DNA of 64,000 bases from Amylostereum areolatum (GCA_012932865.1 SAXG01000005.1:744001-808000); one strand, 5' to 3'; counted from the stretch's first letter, positions 53,286-63,688 are shown. The notes: generated from the sequence alone by a model not told the origin. Numbers and translations: made by a program.

Positions 53286-55316
53286 ATGTCCTCCCTCCAG
53301 CGCCCGTCCACAGCGCCCCCGACCGCCCACCGCGCCCGCATCGAGCTCGACGAGGGCTGGAAGACGGCGACCCGAAGGGAGATCGAGGCCAGCTTCGGCG
53401 CGATGATGAAGGACGCGCGCCGCGCCCGGGACGACGCGCTCGCGGGCGCCCCCGACCACGAGGCCCGCGCGAAAGCCCAGCGGGAGTACGACGCGAGCGT
53501 CGAGAACGTGCGCGTGCTCGCGCACGAGGAGTTCCTCGCCCGCGCGCGCCAGGAGGCGCTCCGGCGCACCACCGCCGCGGACGGCCGCCCGACCCCGCCC
53601 TCGTCCGCGCACAACCTCGCGAAGTCGGTGCTGCAGGAGCAGCAGTGGATCTTGGACGCGATCAAGCGGGACAGGCACGGACAGCCGTCGCCCCATCCGC
53701 ACACGCACGCTGCGCTGTCGACGTCGCCGACGGTGCCCACCGCGGGCCCGTCGAGGTACCCCGGGGCCGCGGGCGAGGGCAAAGTGCGCCGGGCCAGCGC
53801 GACGCATGCATCGCGGTCCGCCACTCCCAACTTCGCCGCGCGCGAACGCAAATATTCGGTTTCGGAGCAGACGGCGATCACGACGACGACGACGGTGCGG
53901 CAGCCACAGCGCGGAGCGCCTTACGACGACAACTCGGACGAGGACGACGAAGAGGACGACGAAGAAGGGGAAGACGGCGTGATGATGGGACGGATGGACT
54001 CGGACGGACGGAGGACGGCGACGGAGCAATTCAGACGATGGGTGCCCCCGCCGCGGCGGGACGGGGACGACGATTCACTCGTGGCCTCACGCACGCCCGA
54101 GCCTTCGGGCCTCTCGCGCATCTTCGCGCCGAACAACTCACCCCCGACCGCGCGCGCGTACAAGACGACGAACGGCGGCGGCTCAGGCTCGGGCTCGGGC
54201 TCTCACGATCCCGGCGGGGACGGGCCCACCCTGACCGGGGCGCGCACGCGCACGTACTCGGAACAAGCGGGCGTCCCCCGTCCGCCCAGCCGCTCGACCC
54301 CGGTCGACATCAACGCGCACGGGCGGCAAACGTCGGCGCACGCGCACGCGGCCTCGCGCGGGTCGCCGATGTCGAGCGATCGGCTGGCGGGGCCCCGTCC
54401 GCTGGTGAACACGGGCGGGGTGGCGATGGGCCAGAGACGGCCGTCGTTTGGGCCGGCGTCGCCGTTGGGCCGACCGATCCCGGGGACGGCGCGGGGGCAG
54501 GCGCTGGAGGGGGAGGGCGGGGCGCGGTTCCCGAGCTCGTCGAGTCCCGGGTGGCGGATCGGGCACGGGGCGCAGCGGTCGTTCGAGGACGGGCGGGCGG
54601 GGGTGATGTTCCCGCGGGGGCAGCAGACGCCCGAGGGCGGGGGGAGCGCGTTCAACGGGCGGGGGGTGCTGAACGAGGACGAGTCGGAGTCGGGGTCGGA
54701 CGAGGACGTGGTGGGGCCGTTGGACGACCGGATACGGAGCGCGCGGAGCTTTTCGGGGTCGCGGGGGAGCGAGTTTGAGAAGCGGGTGCTGGGTCGGGAG
54801 GGGGAGGTGCGGCGGCGGGAGGAGGAGGTGGGGCGGCGGGAGGAGGAGGTGCGGGGGATGATGGAGAAGGTGCGAAAGCAGGAGCAGGCGTGGCGGGGGC
54901 GGCAGGAGGAGCTGATACGGCGGGAGATGGCGTTCAAGCAGCAGGAGGAGGAACGGCGGAAGAAGGCGGTGGCGCAGTCGCGGCAGGCGAACGCGGTGGC
55001 GGGGCCGTCGGGGCTGGCGCGATCGCGGGAGGGGTACGTGTCGTACCTGGAGGAGACCGGGTTGAAGGACGGGTTGAGGAAGATCGAGTCAGACCTGGAG
55101 AGCATGGTGATGGACGCGGCGGGGTACCGGGACGAGGAGCTGAGGCAGGCGCGGGACGAGGTGGAACGGACGCGGGCGCGGCGGGACTTCGAGACGAGCG
55201 TCGGGAGCTTGCTGGTCGTCGTCGAGGACTTTCAGATGCGGATTGGGCGGGAACGGTCGGGGCGGCAGCAGGAGGTGGCGATCAAACGGCGGAAGAGGAG
55301 CAACACGACCGCGTAG
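53286..55316 (+). CDS. Tandem paralogue family, member 3 (W-helical domain plus coiled coil)
   Basis: Single exon, 676 aa, very GC-rich with extreme third-position GC. N-terminal domain (about 20-130): DEGWKTATRREIEASFGAMM, ARRARDDALAG, QREYDASVENVRVLAHEEFL, DGRPTPP and LQEQQWILDAIKR; the last piece is nearly identical in member 4 (LQEQQWILDNIKA). Middle: acidic run, Gly/Ser/Pro-rich disorder and blocks shared in order with member 4 (PEPSGLSRI, SSSPGWR, PRGQQTPE, DDRIRSARSFS). Coiled coil about 500-580 (REGEVRRREEEVGRREEEVR). C-terminus helical (GYRDEELRQARDEVERTRAR), like member 2, without HPD. Function unknown. Start at ATG 53286 follows CCCCAGCCCCG and precedes the conserved domain directly. 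Confidence 0.85.
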   Translation: MSSLQRPSTAPPTAHRARIELDEGWKTATRREIEASFGAMMKDARRARDDALAGAPDHEARAKAQREYDASVENVRVLAHEEFLARARQEALRRTTAADGRPTPPSSAHNLAKSVLQEQQWILDAIKRDRHGQPSPHPHTHAALSTSPTVPTAGPSRYPGAAGEGKVRRASATHASRSATPNFAARERKYSVSEQTAITTTTTVRQPQRGAPYDDNSDEDDEEDDEEGEDGVMMGRMDSDGRRTATEQFRRWVPPPRRDGDDDSLVASRTPEPSGLSRIFAPNNSPPTARAYKTTNGGGSGSGSGSHDPGGDGPTLTGARTRTYSEQAGVPRPPSRSTPVDINAHGRQTSAHAHAASRGSPMSSDRLAGPRPLVNTGGVAMGQRRPSFGPASPLGRPIPGTARGQALEGEGGARFPSSSSPGWRIGHGAQRSFEDGRAGVMFPRGQQTPEGGGSAFNGRGVLNEDESESGSDEDVVGPLDDRIRSARSFSGSRGSEFEKRVLGREGEVRRREEEVGRREEEVRGMMEKVRKQEQAWRGRQEELIRREMAFKQQEEERRKKAVAQSRQANAVAGPSGLARSREGYVSYLEETGLKDGLRKIESDLESMVMDAAGYRDEELRQARDEVERTRARRDFETSVGSLLVVVEDFQMRIGRERSGRQQEVAIKRRKRSNTTA

Positions 55317-56238
55317 GTTTCTTGGTACGTTGATTCTCGGCTTGTAGGAGGGGGCTTACGCTGACGGACGCGTATACGATCAGGGAACGTAACAAGCGGG
55401 TGTACATAGGATTCTATCTAGGCAGCAGTAAAACAAAAACATGTACTTACGAATCGAACGACGCTACGTATACCCTCTGCGATTCTGAGAAAGGAGGAGG
55501 AGGAGGAGGAGGTCGCGCGCCGGGCTCTACATCGTCGAACATTCCGATCGAAGTCGGACTCTTAGACTGGCCACATCGATCGCCTGCCTCTCAGTCTCCC
55601 CTCCCCATCCCCTCCGGCGCCCATTGGGCGTTTGAAAGCAAACCCCATCGACAAGAATATATAGCTGGTCAGTGAATGAGCGGCAGAGAACAGCTGAGAA
55701 ATGGGCGAGAAGTGAAAACCCGAGGGGAATGCTTAGCGTGGGAAAGCGGAGAGAACGATTGCGGTACCGTGATCTGTGGGATTCGGTCTGGCTTCACTCG
55801 GGGCACATCTCCTGCTATCCCCAAAGTCGGCTACCCTCAATCCCTCCAAGTCGCCGTGCACAGCGAGCGAGCGCTCGCCCTCGACGTCCAACCCGTTCCC
55901 CACAACGGTGAGCTCATCGTCCCCGCCCTCCCCTCCGCGGCCCACCCCCCTTTCCCTCATCCTCTGCCGAACGCGTGGTCTCACCATGAGGCTGATCAGG
56001 TCCATCCCATTCCATTTGCCTCCTGCCTCCCCCCCTCGGCTCCCGTTCTCCCTCCCCTCCCCCCCACCCACCGACCACCCACACAACCCCGCACGGTGAG
56101 CTCCTCCCTCCTCCGCCCCCCGAGATCCTCTCCGCTGACCGCTATCGCCCGACCTCCCTTCGTTATCTCAGCATCGCTCCCCGACACCCACCCCCCGCCC
56201 CGTCCCGCCCCGCGCGCTCCATCCCTACATGCTACTAG
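55317..56238. other. Intergenic, no gene recognised
   Basis: Frames here are low-complexity and pyrimidine-driven, especially 55,880-56,220, where C/T-rich sequence probably forms the promoter and leader of member 4. Confidence 0.6.
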
Positions 56239-59200
56239 ATGCTATCCACTCCATCCAGGTCCCCCACCACCCCTCGCACCCCCCAGTCCCTCAACTTTGA
56301 CGATCGATGGAAGGCCAACGTGCGCAAGGACGTCGAACGCAGCCTCGAGGGCATGGTCCAAGAAGCCCGCGAGACCCGCGACCTCAAGCTCGAGACCGCC
56401 CTCGACGACGACGACCGCAAGCGCATAGAAGACGATTACCGTTCCACCATGGAGAACATGCGCATCATCGCCCAGGAAGAGTTCGCCTCCCGCCTTCGTC
56501 AGGAACACGCTAAGCACAACACCGACGGCCGCACCACCCCCCTCCCCGTCTCCGTCCTCCAGGAGCAGCAATGGATCCTGGACAACATCAAGGCCAGGGA
56601 CGGCGAGCAGTCCCCCTTCCCCTCCTCCCCCGCCGTCTCCACCGTCTCCGATCCCGCCCGTCGCCCTCCCTGGCGCGGTATCCCAGAATCCACCCCGGAG
56701 ATGGACGAGCCTCTGACCACCCCTTCCGCCTCCGAACAGGGCGAGTCCGTCGACGGCACCACCGAGGACGATGAATCCGAAGACGGCCAAGACGCCGCCT
56801 ACCCTCCCCGCCCGCCTCCAGCTCCCAACCCCCCCTCCCTCGTTCGACATCGCAGCAGCTCCCAGCACGCCCATCGTCCCTTCCCCCCCGTCCCCCCAGA
56901 TCACATCCCCGATCGCGACGATGACGACCCCGACGAGAGCTCCGACGAGGAAGGACCCAGCCATCCGTTCGCCCATCACCGCCAACAGCGTCGACACAGC
57001 AACACCCGCTCTCCCTTCCCCAACAACCTCGATTTTCGCCGACCGATGCCCGCCAGGACCCCAGAACCCTCCGGCATCTCGCGCACCCTCCAACGCGCCA
57101 ACAGCCAACCCCAGAACGTGCCCCCGCCCCGCCGCGGCAGCCTCAACGGACCCACCCCCGGCCTCCCCCCCGCCACCCTCGGTCGCTCCGGCTCGCTCTC
57201 CATGGACCACGCCCGCGCGGCCGAGCGCGTCGGGGGACCCAACACCCCGAGCCCGATCGACCGCGAACGCCAGCCGTCCGACGCGAGCTGGACGGCCGGC
57301 GCCCCCCGGCGCGATCGGTACACCTCGGGCAGCATGTCCCAGTCCGCCCGCCCCGAGCTCTCCCAGGCGTTCAACGTGCCCACCGGCACCTCCCCCCGCC
57401 GCGAGCCCGTGTACGCGCCCGCGCCCGCCGTCGGCCGCCCGATCCCCGTCGCGCGCCCGCCCCTCCCGGACGACGCCCGCTTCTCGACCTCGAGCAGCCC
57501 GGGCTCGCGCGTGCTGTACGGTCCCCAACGCTCCCCGGACGACATCCGCAGCGGCGTGCCGATCCCGCGCGGCCAGTTCACGCCGGACGAGGCGCGCGGG
57601 CCCGGGTCGTACGTCGGGTCCAGCCTGCGCTCGCGCGCGTCGACGCAGGATCTGGCCCACCCGTCGCACCGGCGGCACGACAGCGGGTCGCTGCACCGGA
57701 TGTCGGCGGTGGACATGTCGGACGCGGAGGAGGAGGAGGAGGGGTCGGACGACGCGGTGGGCGCGCTCGACGACCACCGGAGCGTGCGGAGCGCGCGCAG
57801 CTACTCGAGCTTCAAGAACTACGAGGCGGCGGAGAAGCAGCTGCTCCGGCGCGAGGCCGAGGTGCGTCGGAAGGAGGAGGAGGCGGCGAAGAAGGAGGAG
57901 GAGGCGCACAAGCTCGAGGAGGAGATGCAGGCGATGCACGAGTCCGCGCGCGCGCTCGAGGAGGAGGCGCGCCGGCGCGGGGAGGAGGTGCAGAAGAAGG
58001 AAGCGGAGGCGCTCCGGCGCGAGGCCGACGCGAAGAAGCGCGAGGTCGAGCTCAAGAAGCGCGAGGCCGAGGCGAAGCGCAAGGAGGCGGAGGTGCAGAA
58101 GCGGGAGAACGAGGCGAAGCGCAAGGAGGACGAGGTGAAGCGGAAGGAGGAGGACGCGCGGCGGAAGGAGGAGGAGGCGAAGCGGAAGGAGGAGGACGCG
58201 CGGCGGAAGGAGGAGGACGCGCGACGCAAGGAGGAGGACGCGCGGCAGAAGGAGCAGGACGCGCGGCAGAAGGAGGAGGACGCGCGCAAGCGGGAGGCGG
58301 AGGTGCGCCAGCGCGAGGAGGACGCCCGACGGAAGGAGGACGAGATCAAGCGCAAGGAAACCGAGGCGCGATCCAAAGCGGAGGAGCTCCGCAAGCTCGA
58401 GGAGACCTCCCGCCGCCGCGACGAGGACATCCGCAAGCGCGAGGCGGCGCTCAGGCGGCGCGAGGAGGACTTTGCGAAGCGGGAGGTCGAGGCCAAGCGC
58501 CAGGCGGAGGAGCGTCTGCGGCAGGAGAACGCGAAGGAGAAGACGCTTCGGGAGGAGCAGCGCCAGCGCTCGGCCGAGGAGCAGCGGCAGAAGGCGGAGG
58601 ACGAGGCGGCGGAGGACGAGCGGCGGAGGGCGCTGGAGATGGAGGAGCAGCGGCTGCAGGAGGACCGTCGGGCGTTCGAGGACGAGCGGCAGAAGGCGCA
58701 GGACGAGCGGCTGGCCACGGACGATCTGCTGATGGAGAAGGAGAAAGAGGCGGAGGAGGCTAGGTTGGAGGAGGAGCGGGCGGAGGCGGAGGCGGAGCGG
58801 GAGGCGGAGAAGGTGCGCTTGGAGGAGGCGGCTGCTGAGGCTGCTGCTGCTGAGGCGGCGGCGGCGGCGGCGGCGGCGGCGAAGGCTCAGCAGGAGGCGG
58901 AGGAAAAGGCGGAGGTGGGGCGCAAAGAGGAGGAAAAGAAAAAGCAGGGAGAGTCCAAGAAGGAGAGGCAGAAGCAGGAGCGGGCGCGGAAGCAAGAAGA
59001 GAGAAAGCAGGCCGAGCAGAAGAAACAAGAGGAGAAGCGCCTGGCCGAGCAGAAGAAGCAGGAGGAGGCGAAGATCACGGACCAGGCGCGGTTGGCGGAG
59101 GCGGCACAGATGGCGGAGGCGGCGCGGGTGGCGGAAGAGGCGAAGAGGAGGGCGGCGGCGGAGGAGGAGGAGGAGAGGAGGGCGGAAGAGGCGAGAATAG

Positions 59201-60339
59201 CCGAGGAAAAGCGAGCGGAAGAGGCGAGGATAGCTGAGGAAAAGCGAGCGGAGCAGGAGAGGGAGGAGACGGACAGGCTTTACGCGGAGCAGCTGCAGAG
59301 GGAGGAGGAAGAGGAGGCCGCCGCCGCCGAGCGTCAGGAGGCCGAGGCGCGTGCCCGCGTCCGTCGAGAGCAGCAAGAGCGACTGGAGCAGGAGAGAAGG
59401 ACCGAGGCCGAGCGCAGGATGAAGGACTTTCAACGCAGCCAACAACACGCCATGGACGAGCAGAAACGTCGCGGCCAGGAGGAAGAGTTTCGCAAGCGCG
59501 AGGAGCAGTATTACCGTCGCGCCGTCGAACGCGAACGGTTCAACAGCTTCGACGGTGGCACCGGTCGCTCGACCCCCGCGCCCCCCGGCTCGACGCCCCC
59601 GCCCTCCTGGTCGATGCCCCTTCGCAGCGGTCCCACCACCGCCAGTTCCGCCGGCGACCGCACCAGCACTTCCTCCACCTGGAGCTCCTCCGCAGGTTCC
59701 AGCAGTCGGTCCAATTCCACGGCCAGCAGTCAGACCTCTTACTCGTCCTTCAGCACCGCTTCGACCCCGACCCCGATTCCCAAGGCTCCCTCTTCGCGTT
59801 CGGGCGGTGGTAGTGGTGGGGGCGGCGCTTCCGTGGGCACGTCCGCGCCGCACCATTCCATGCTCGACGAGGCCGAGTGGACGCGCCGACAGGAAGAGCG
59901 CGCGAGAAAGCAGCAGGAGCAGTTCAAGCGCGAGCAGGAACGGGTCGAGCGCGAGCGCGAGTCCAAGGCCTCGCGCGTCCTGTCCGCGGAGGAGGTCATG
60001 CAGCTCTACGAACGGCACGAAGCGCAGTGGAAATCGCTCAAGTCCTCGTCCGACTCGCTGCGTTGGGGCGACTTCCCCTGGCCGGTGTTCAAGCGCGTGT
60101 CGGAGCCGGAGGAGATCACGTCGACGGCGGTGAGCGCGTACGTGCTCTCGCGGTACCACCCCGACTCGGCGAAGAGCTCCAAGGACCGCATAAAGGACCA
60201 GATCAAGCGGTGGCATCCGGACAGGTTCGAGACCAAGGTGCTCAGGCGCGTGTTCGAGGTCGATCGGGAGAAGGTCAAGGAGGGCGCGGGCGTCGTCGTG
60301 CGTTGTTTGAACGAGCTTTTGAATCGGGACAACTCATAG
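56239..60339 (+). CDS. Tandem paralogue family, member 4: giant coiled-coil protein with C-terminal HPD domain
   Basis: Single exon, 1,366 aa. N-terminal domain (about 18-120): DDRWKANVRKDVERSLEGMV, REDD/RD helix, EEFASRLRQEHA, DGRTTPLP, LQEQQWILDNIKA. Then Pro/Ser-rich disorder with acidic runs; a very long Glu/Lys/Arg/Ala coiled coil (about 530-1,100) that includes near-perfect 7-residue units (KEEDARR repeated around residues 640-690); a Gly/Ser/Thr linker; and a C-terminal domain (about 1,250-1,360) with DFPWPVFKRVSEPEEI and IKRWHPDRFETKVLRRVF, homologous to the C-terminus of the gene at 27894-28982. The architecture suggests a scaffold or filament-like protein; that is inference. No introns, unlike most neighbours. 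Confidence 0.88.
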   Translation: MLSTPSRSPTTPRTPQSLNFDDRWKANVRKDVERSLEGMVQEARETRDLKLETALDDDDRKRIEDDYRSTMENMRIIAQEEFASRLRQEHAKHNTDGRTTPLPVSVLQEQQWILDNIKARDGEQSPFPSSPAVSTVSDPARRPPWRGIPESTPEMDEPLTTPSASEQGESVDGTTEDDESEDGQDAAYPPRPPPAPNPPSLVRHRSSSQHAHRPFPPVPPDHIPDRDDDDPDESSDEEGPSHPFAHHRQQRRHSNTRSPFPNNLDFRRPMPARTPEPSGISRTLQRANSQPQNVPPPRRGSLNGPTPGLPPATLGRSGSLSMDHARAAERVGGPNTPSPIDRERQPSDASWTAGAPRRDRYTSGSMSQSARPELSQAFNVPTGTSPRREPVYAPAPAVGRPIPVARPPLPDDARFSTSSSPGSRVLYGPQRSPDDIRSGVPIPRGQFTPDEARGPGSYVGSSLRSRASTQDLAHPSHRRHDSGSLHRMSAVDMSDAEEEEEGSDDAVGALDDHRSVRSARSYSSFKNYEAAEKQLLRREAEVRRKEEEAAKKEEEAHKLEEEMQAMHESARALEEEARRRGEEVQKKEAEALRREADAKKREVELKKREAEAKRKEAEVQKRENEAKRKEDEVKRKEEDARRKEEEAKRKEEDARRKEEDARRKEEDARQKEQDARQKEEDARKREAEVRQREEDARRKEDEIKRKETEARSKAEELRKLEETSRRRDEDIRKREAALRRREEDFAKREVEAKRQAEERLRQENAKEKTLREEQRQRSAEEQRQKAEDEAAEDERRRALEMEEQRLQEDRRAFEDERQKAQDERLATDDLLMEKEKEAEEARLEEERAEAEAEREAEKVRLEEAAAEAAAAEAAAAAAAAAKAQQEAEEKAEVGRKEEEKKKQGESKKERQKQERARKQEERKQAEQKKQEEKRLAEQKKQEEAKITDQARLAEAAQMAEAARVAEEAKRRAAAEEEEERRAEEARIAEEKRAEEARIAEEKRAEQEREETDRLYAEQLQREEEEEAAAAERQEAEARARVRREQQERLEQERRTEAERRMKDFQRSQQHAMDEQKRRGQEEEFRKREEQYYRRAVERERFNSFDGGTGRSTPAPPGSTPPPSWSMPLRSGPTTASSAGDRTSTSSTWSSSAGSSSRSNSTASSQTSYSSFSTASTPTPIPKAPSSRSGGGSGGGGASVGTSAPHHSMLDEAEWTRRQEERARKQQEQFKREQERVERERESKASRVLSAEEVMQLYERHEAQWKSLKSSSDSLRWGDFPWPVFKRVSEPEEITSTAVSAYVLSRYHPDSAKSSKDRIKDQIKRWHPDRFETKVLRRVFEVDREKVKEGAGVVVRCLNELLNRDNS

Positions 60340-62668
60340 CGGAGAGGGAAGGAAGGAGGGGGAGGGGGGATATCGGGATCTGATTGACGTTCTGAAGGAG
60401 TGAGTGGCTTTCGTTCGGTGTTTTCCTTCCTTCGGGGGCCTTCACACGTTGTGTTCGAGGCTTTGGGCTGATCTCTTTTTCTTTTTCTTTCTTTCTTCGT
60501 CTGCGTGGACGTTGACAGCTAAACTTAAACGCTGTTTCGGTAGCTAACTAACACATGTACCTCATACCCCACATCTTCACGCATGCATCTGTACAACATC
60601 TCCAACCATCTGTGCCAACAATTTTATCATATCGTGTACAACGTCGACGGGTTTATCTACCGCGGGCTTTTGCGTTTTTCGTTTTTCTGAAAGCTGTTGT
60701 GACTTTGATTTGCCGCGCGTTGGCAGTCGATCGTTCTTGCCTATGGATGACTCGACTCGCCGTGGTTGAACGTCGATGTTGATGGCGGATCAAAATATAG
60801 GAGTGTATCTTCCTTCGCCGTGTTCCAGGATCCACATACGTACAAGGAAGAATGTGGGGGGACATGAAAGTATGACTCGGATGAGAACAGTCGGGGTGTC
60901 ACGTGACCCTCGGTTGGACCATAAGTCTGAGATCTGACTCTCTGTCATCTTTCTCGCAAAAGCTTGCTTTTTCGGTGTCCTTTATCCCCAGGCGAAGACA
61001 TCCCGTACTCACCCCCCCATCCGGCTCGAAGATCTGGGACGCATGGAGTTCCAACCGGCTGGTTTGTGGCCCAGACCCGTTCTGAATCCTTTTTGCACAC
61101 GACGGTGGGACTCAGCTGCCAGGAACTTGTCGAACCATACCGCACCGGTGGACGAGATTGACACCCCCGACCTCCCGCAACACGTTATGCGACGATCCCT
61201 GCTGGATCCTGGATCTTCACTTCCCCCCTCCCTCGCCTTTTTCCCTCTTGGCGTCCTCTAGACTTGAGAACGAAACTTTGAGTACGACGCTCAGGCTTCT
61301 TTGTTCGCTCTAGGCCTGCGCGCTCACGTCACACGATCTAGTCGTACTAAGCATCCAAGCTTCGCGCCGCCGGGCAGCCTCGAGGCCCGAACGGCTGGAC
61401 GCGCCCGCACCGTTCCCCACTCTGACCAGCGCCGCCGATGTAGCCTGACTTTGCCCACTCGCCGACCCGGCTTTTTCTTCTTCTTTTCATTCTTCCCTCT
61501 TCGCAGGGTGCGGCCTCGCGTGCTTTGATTCGCTCAGCTTCCGGAAGAGAGAAATGCGCACGGTACGTACGCACCCACGCACCCACGCCCCCCGTCCATC
61601 GTTCGCGTCCGGATATCAGACCCAATTTCGACGGGGGAAAAGCACCGACGCTATGCAACCAAGCACGCAATTCGAGCCCGTCTTTCGTGGGATGCGCGAC
61701 TGTGCCCCGGCCGCGACCGCGCATCGACATCCCTCACACACCAGTGACACACGCGCAAGGACGGTCGACGCGCGGGGGCAGAGCTTATTGACTCTGTGAT
61801 CCTTGCGAGGGAAGCTGGACGCGACGCGCACGGTCGTCGGACGGCTGCGCAGTTCGGGGGAGGGCCAACGCAGCGCAGGGGTTCGGCGCAGAGCGGGGCA
61901 AGGCGACACTGACAGACTACAGTGGCACACAGAATCTGGAACCACCTCTCTCGCCCCCCCACCGTCTCGCCCCCGCCCCGATGATCGTTTACGACCACTT
62001 CCGAGTCCATGTTCTCCCCTCGGACTCCGACGAACGATGTGGAAGTCGGAATCCGTCTGCTCGAACGCGCGCATCACGTCAACAAGAAATGCCATCGCGA
62101 GGTCGAGTCCGGCGAAGCACGCGCGGTGGACGTCTGGACACCGGTGTATTGACCTCCATGGCACGTGCAACGCGTTATGTGTGCGCAGGTACTGATACAT
62201 CCAGACTCAATGTTCTGTCGTCAGATCTGTGAGCTCGGATCGATATCGCGAGCTTGACAGTCGTTGCTCCCACTAAATAGCATCGCGAAACGAGGGATAT
62301 GTAGCACAGAGTTTTCGTGGCCGTGGTTGACCATGTAAATATATTATAAGCTCACTAAAATGTTGCTCACTTAAGGGTCCTTTGCCCGGTCGACAATTCA
62401 CCAAGGACGCATCGAATTTACATAACGAATCTCTCGGTATGCTTCCAATTTAAAAAATGCCCCACATGTGTTCTATGATACGGGAACGGGGGGAGGATGT
62501 GGAAGGCAGAAATAAGACCTTCATCTTCTCACAGGAGTGAAGCGGAGAGCGAAGCGGACTGTGAACGGCGGCTGGTTCCGAACCTAACTCTGGGACAGCC
62601 GACCGTCCATCGGAGCTCATGCGCTCATGTTCAAAAGTTGACTTTCACCTGGCACCTCTTCACCAATC
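60340..62668. other. About 2.3 kb with no recognised gene
   Basis: Contains a T/C-rich stretch (60475-60500) and scattered frames on both strands (for example 61616-62200 minus) without domain character or convincing splice structure. Could hold a non-coding transcript or a gene I cannot recognise. Confidence 0.5.
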
Positions 62669-63688
62669 ATGGATTTTCCACCGCCGGTCTTGACTCAGCC
62701 AGCGGTAACGCTCGATAACTATATGCTCCTTGTAGGGTATGCGGGGATATTGAGGAACGGGATGAGTACGTCTTGTCCATACTATAACTAAATCCGCCAC
62801 ATTCATTGACCCCTGCCGCCCCCCATCTAGATCTCCCTGAGGGACACCTACTACACATTCCGGAAGATCCGTATCGGATGCTTATGGCCGATGCTCGCGC
62901 GGCAGTAGTGCCGAGTCGCATGGAATGGGAGGATATGCCTGCACCAGGTGCGTTATACTTCTCCAGATGTATCCTGATCTGACCCAGCAGTCAGTGGGCA
63001 ATCTTGCTGCTGGGCTTGCACCAATAATGCAGGCCCTGGACAACCTACAGGTTATCCACAACAACCTCCACGCTGAGATGCAGGTTATCCACAACAACCT
63101 CCACACTGAGATGCAGGTTATCCGCAACAACCTCCATGCTGATATTCAGGGTGTTCGCAATGAACTTCAGGGCGTCCGCAATGAACTTCAGGGCGTCCGC
63201 AATGAACTTCAGGGTGTCCGCACTGAGGTCCTTGAGTCCGTCGGCAACCTCCGGGTGGAGATGAGGAAGTATGCCATCCACGGCATCAAGGTGTGTTTGA
63301 ATTTAATTGCTGTCTCTCTGTGGGATTGACATGACTTGCAGGCCTACAATGGCCCGAGGGGCGGTGTGGACGACCCCTTTGAGATTGTCCCCTTCCCCAA
63401 TGGGCAGTTGCCCGAGGATCTGGGTGTACGTGTTCAATTCCCATTTCATATATGTAACACAAGGTCGATATTCACAACCCCTTTCAACTCTAGGTGGAAG
63501 AAACCTATGACTACATACCACTAGTCTCCTTCGCTGCCATCGATTCACTGAATATGGCCCAAGCCCGGCGCTATATCCAACGCTATGGTGTTGTGGATAT
63601 CCCACCCAGGTTATCAGCGCGGAGGCAGCTACTTGCCCGCCTCATTGGCCCCCAAGGATATCGGGTGCAGCTACGTGGCTCCCTTTGA
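62669..63688 (+). CDS. Mug135-like C-terminal domain protein with internal repeats
   Basis: Five exons (62669-62765, 62831-62947, 62995-63290, 63342-63425, 63494-63688) give 262 aa in phase throughout. N-terminus: DNYMLLVGYAGILRNGMNLP, then HIPEDPYRMLMADARAAVVP. Middle: a helical repeat made of three 11-residue units (VIHNNLHAEMQ type) and four 7-residue units (GVRNELQ type). C-terminus: AYNGPRGGVDDPFEIVPFPN followed by DYIPLVSFAAIDSLNMAQAR and SARRQLLARLIG, the pattern of Mug135-like C-terminal domains, which are abundant in Agaricomycetes. The family is named after a fission-yeast meiotically upregulated gene; its molecular role is unknown to me. Confidence 0.78.
63049..63231 (+). repeat. 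In-frame tandem repeats: 3 x 33 bp then 4 x 21 bp
   Basis: Units at 63049-63081, 63082-63114 and 63115-63147 (33 bp), then 63148-63168, 63169-63189, 63190-63210 and 63211-63231 (21 bp). The repeats lie wholly inside exon 3 of the Mug135-like gene and keep frame. Both unit types start with AGG and share a (A/T)TCC/TTCGCAA core. Confidence 0.92.

Noticed and set aside
56242..60216. Antisense open frame of 1,324 codons opposite the giant coiled-coil gene
   Set aside because: The sense protein uses almost only GAG, AAG, GCG and CGC-type codons, so the complement rarely makes stops. The antisense product is Leu/Gly/Arg-only low complexity, while the sense frame has conserved domains at both ends.
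61616..62200. Minus-strand frame of 194 codons
   Set aside because: Arg/Ser/Pro-rich random-looking product, overlapping frames on both strands equally open.
63049..63231. Regular repeats considered as a CRISPR-like array
   Set aside because: Repeats are contiguous without spacers, in frame inside a coding exon of a eukaryotic gene.
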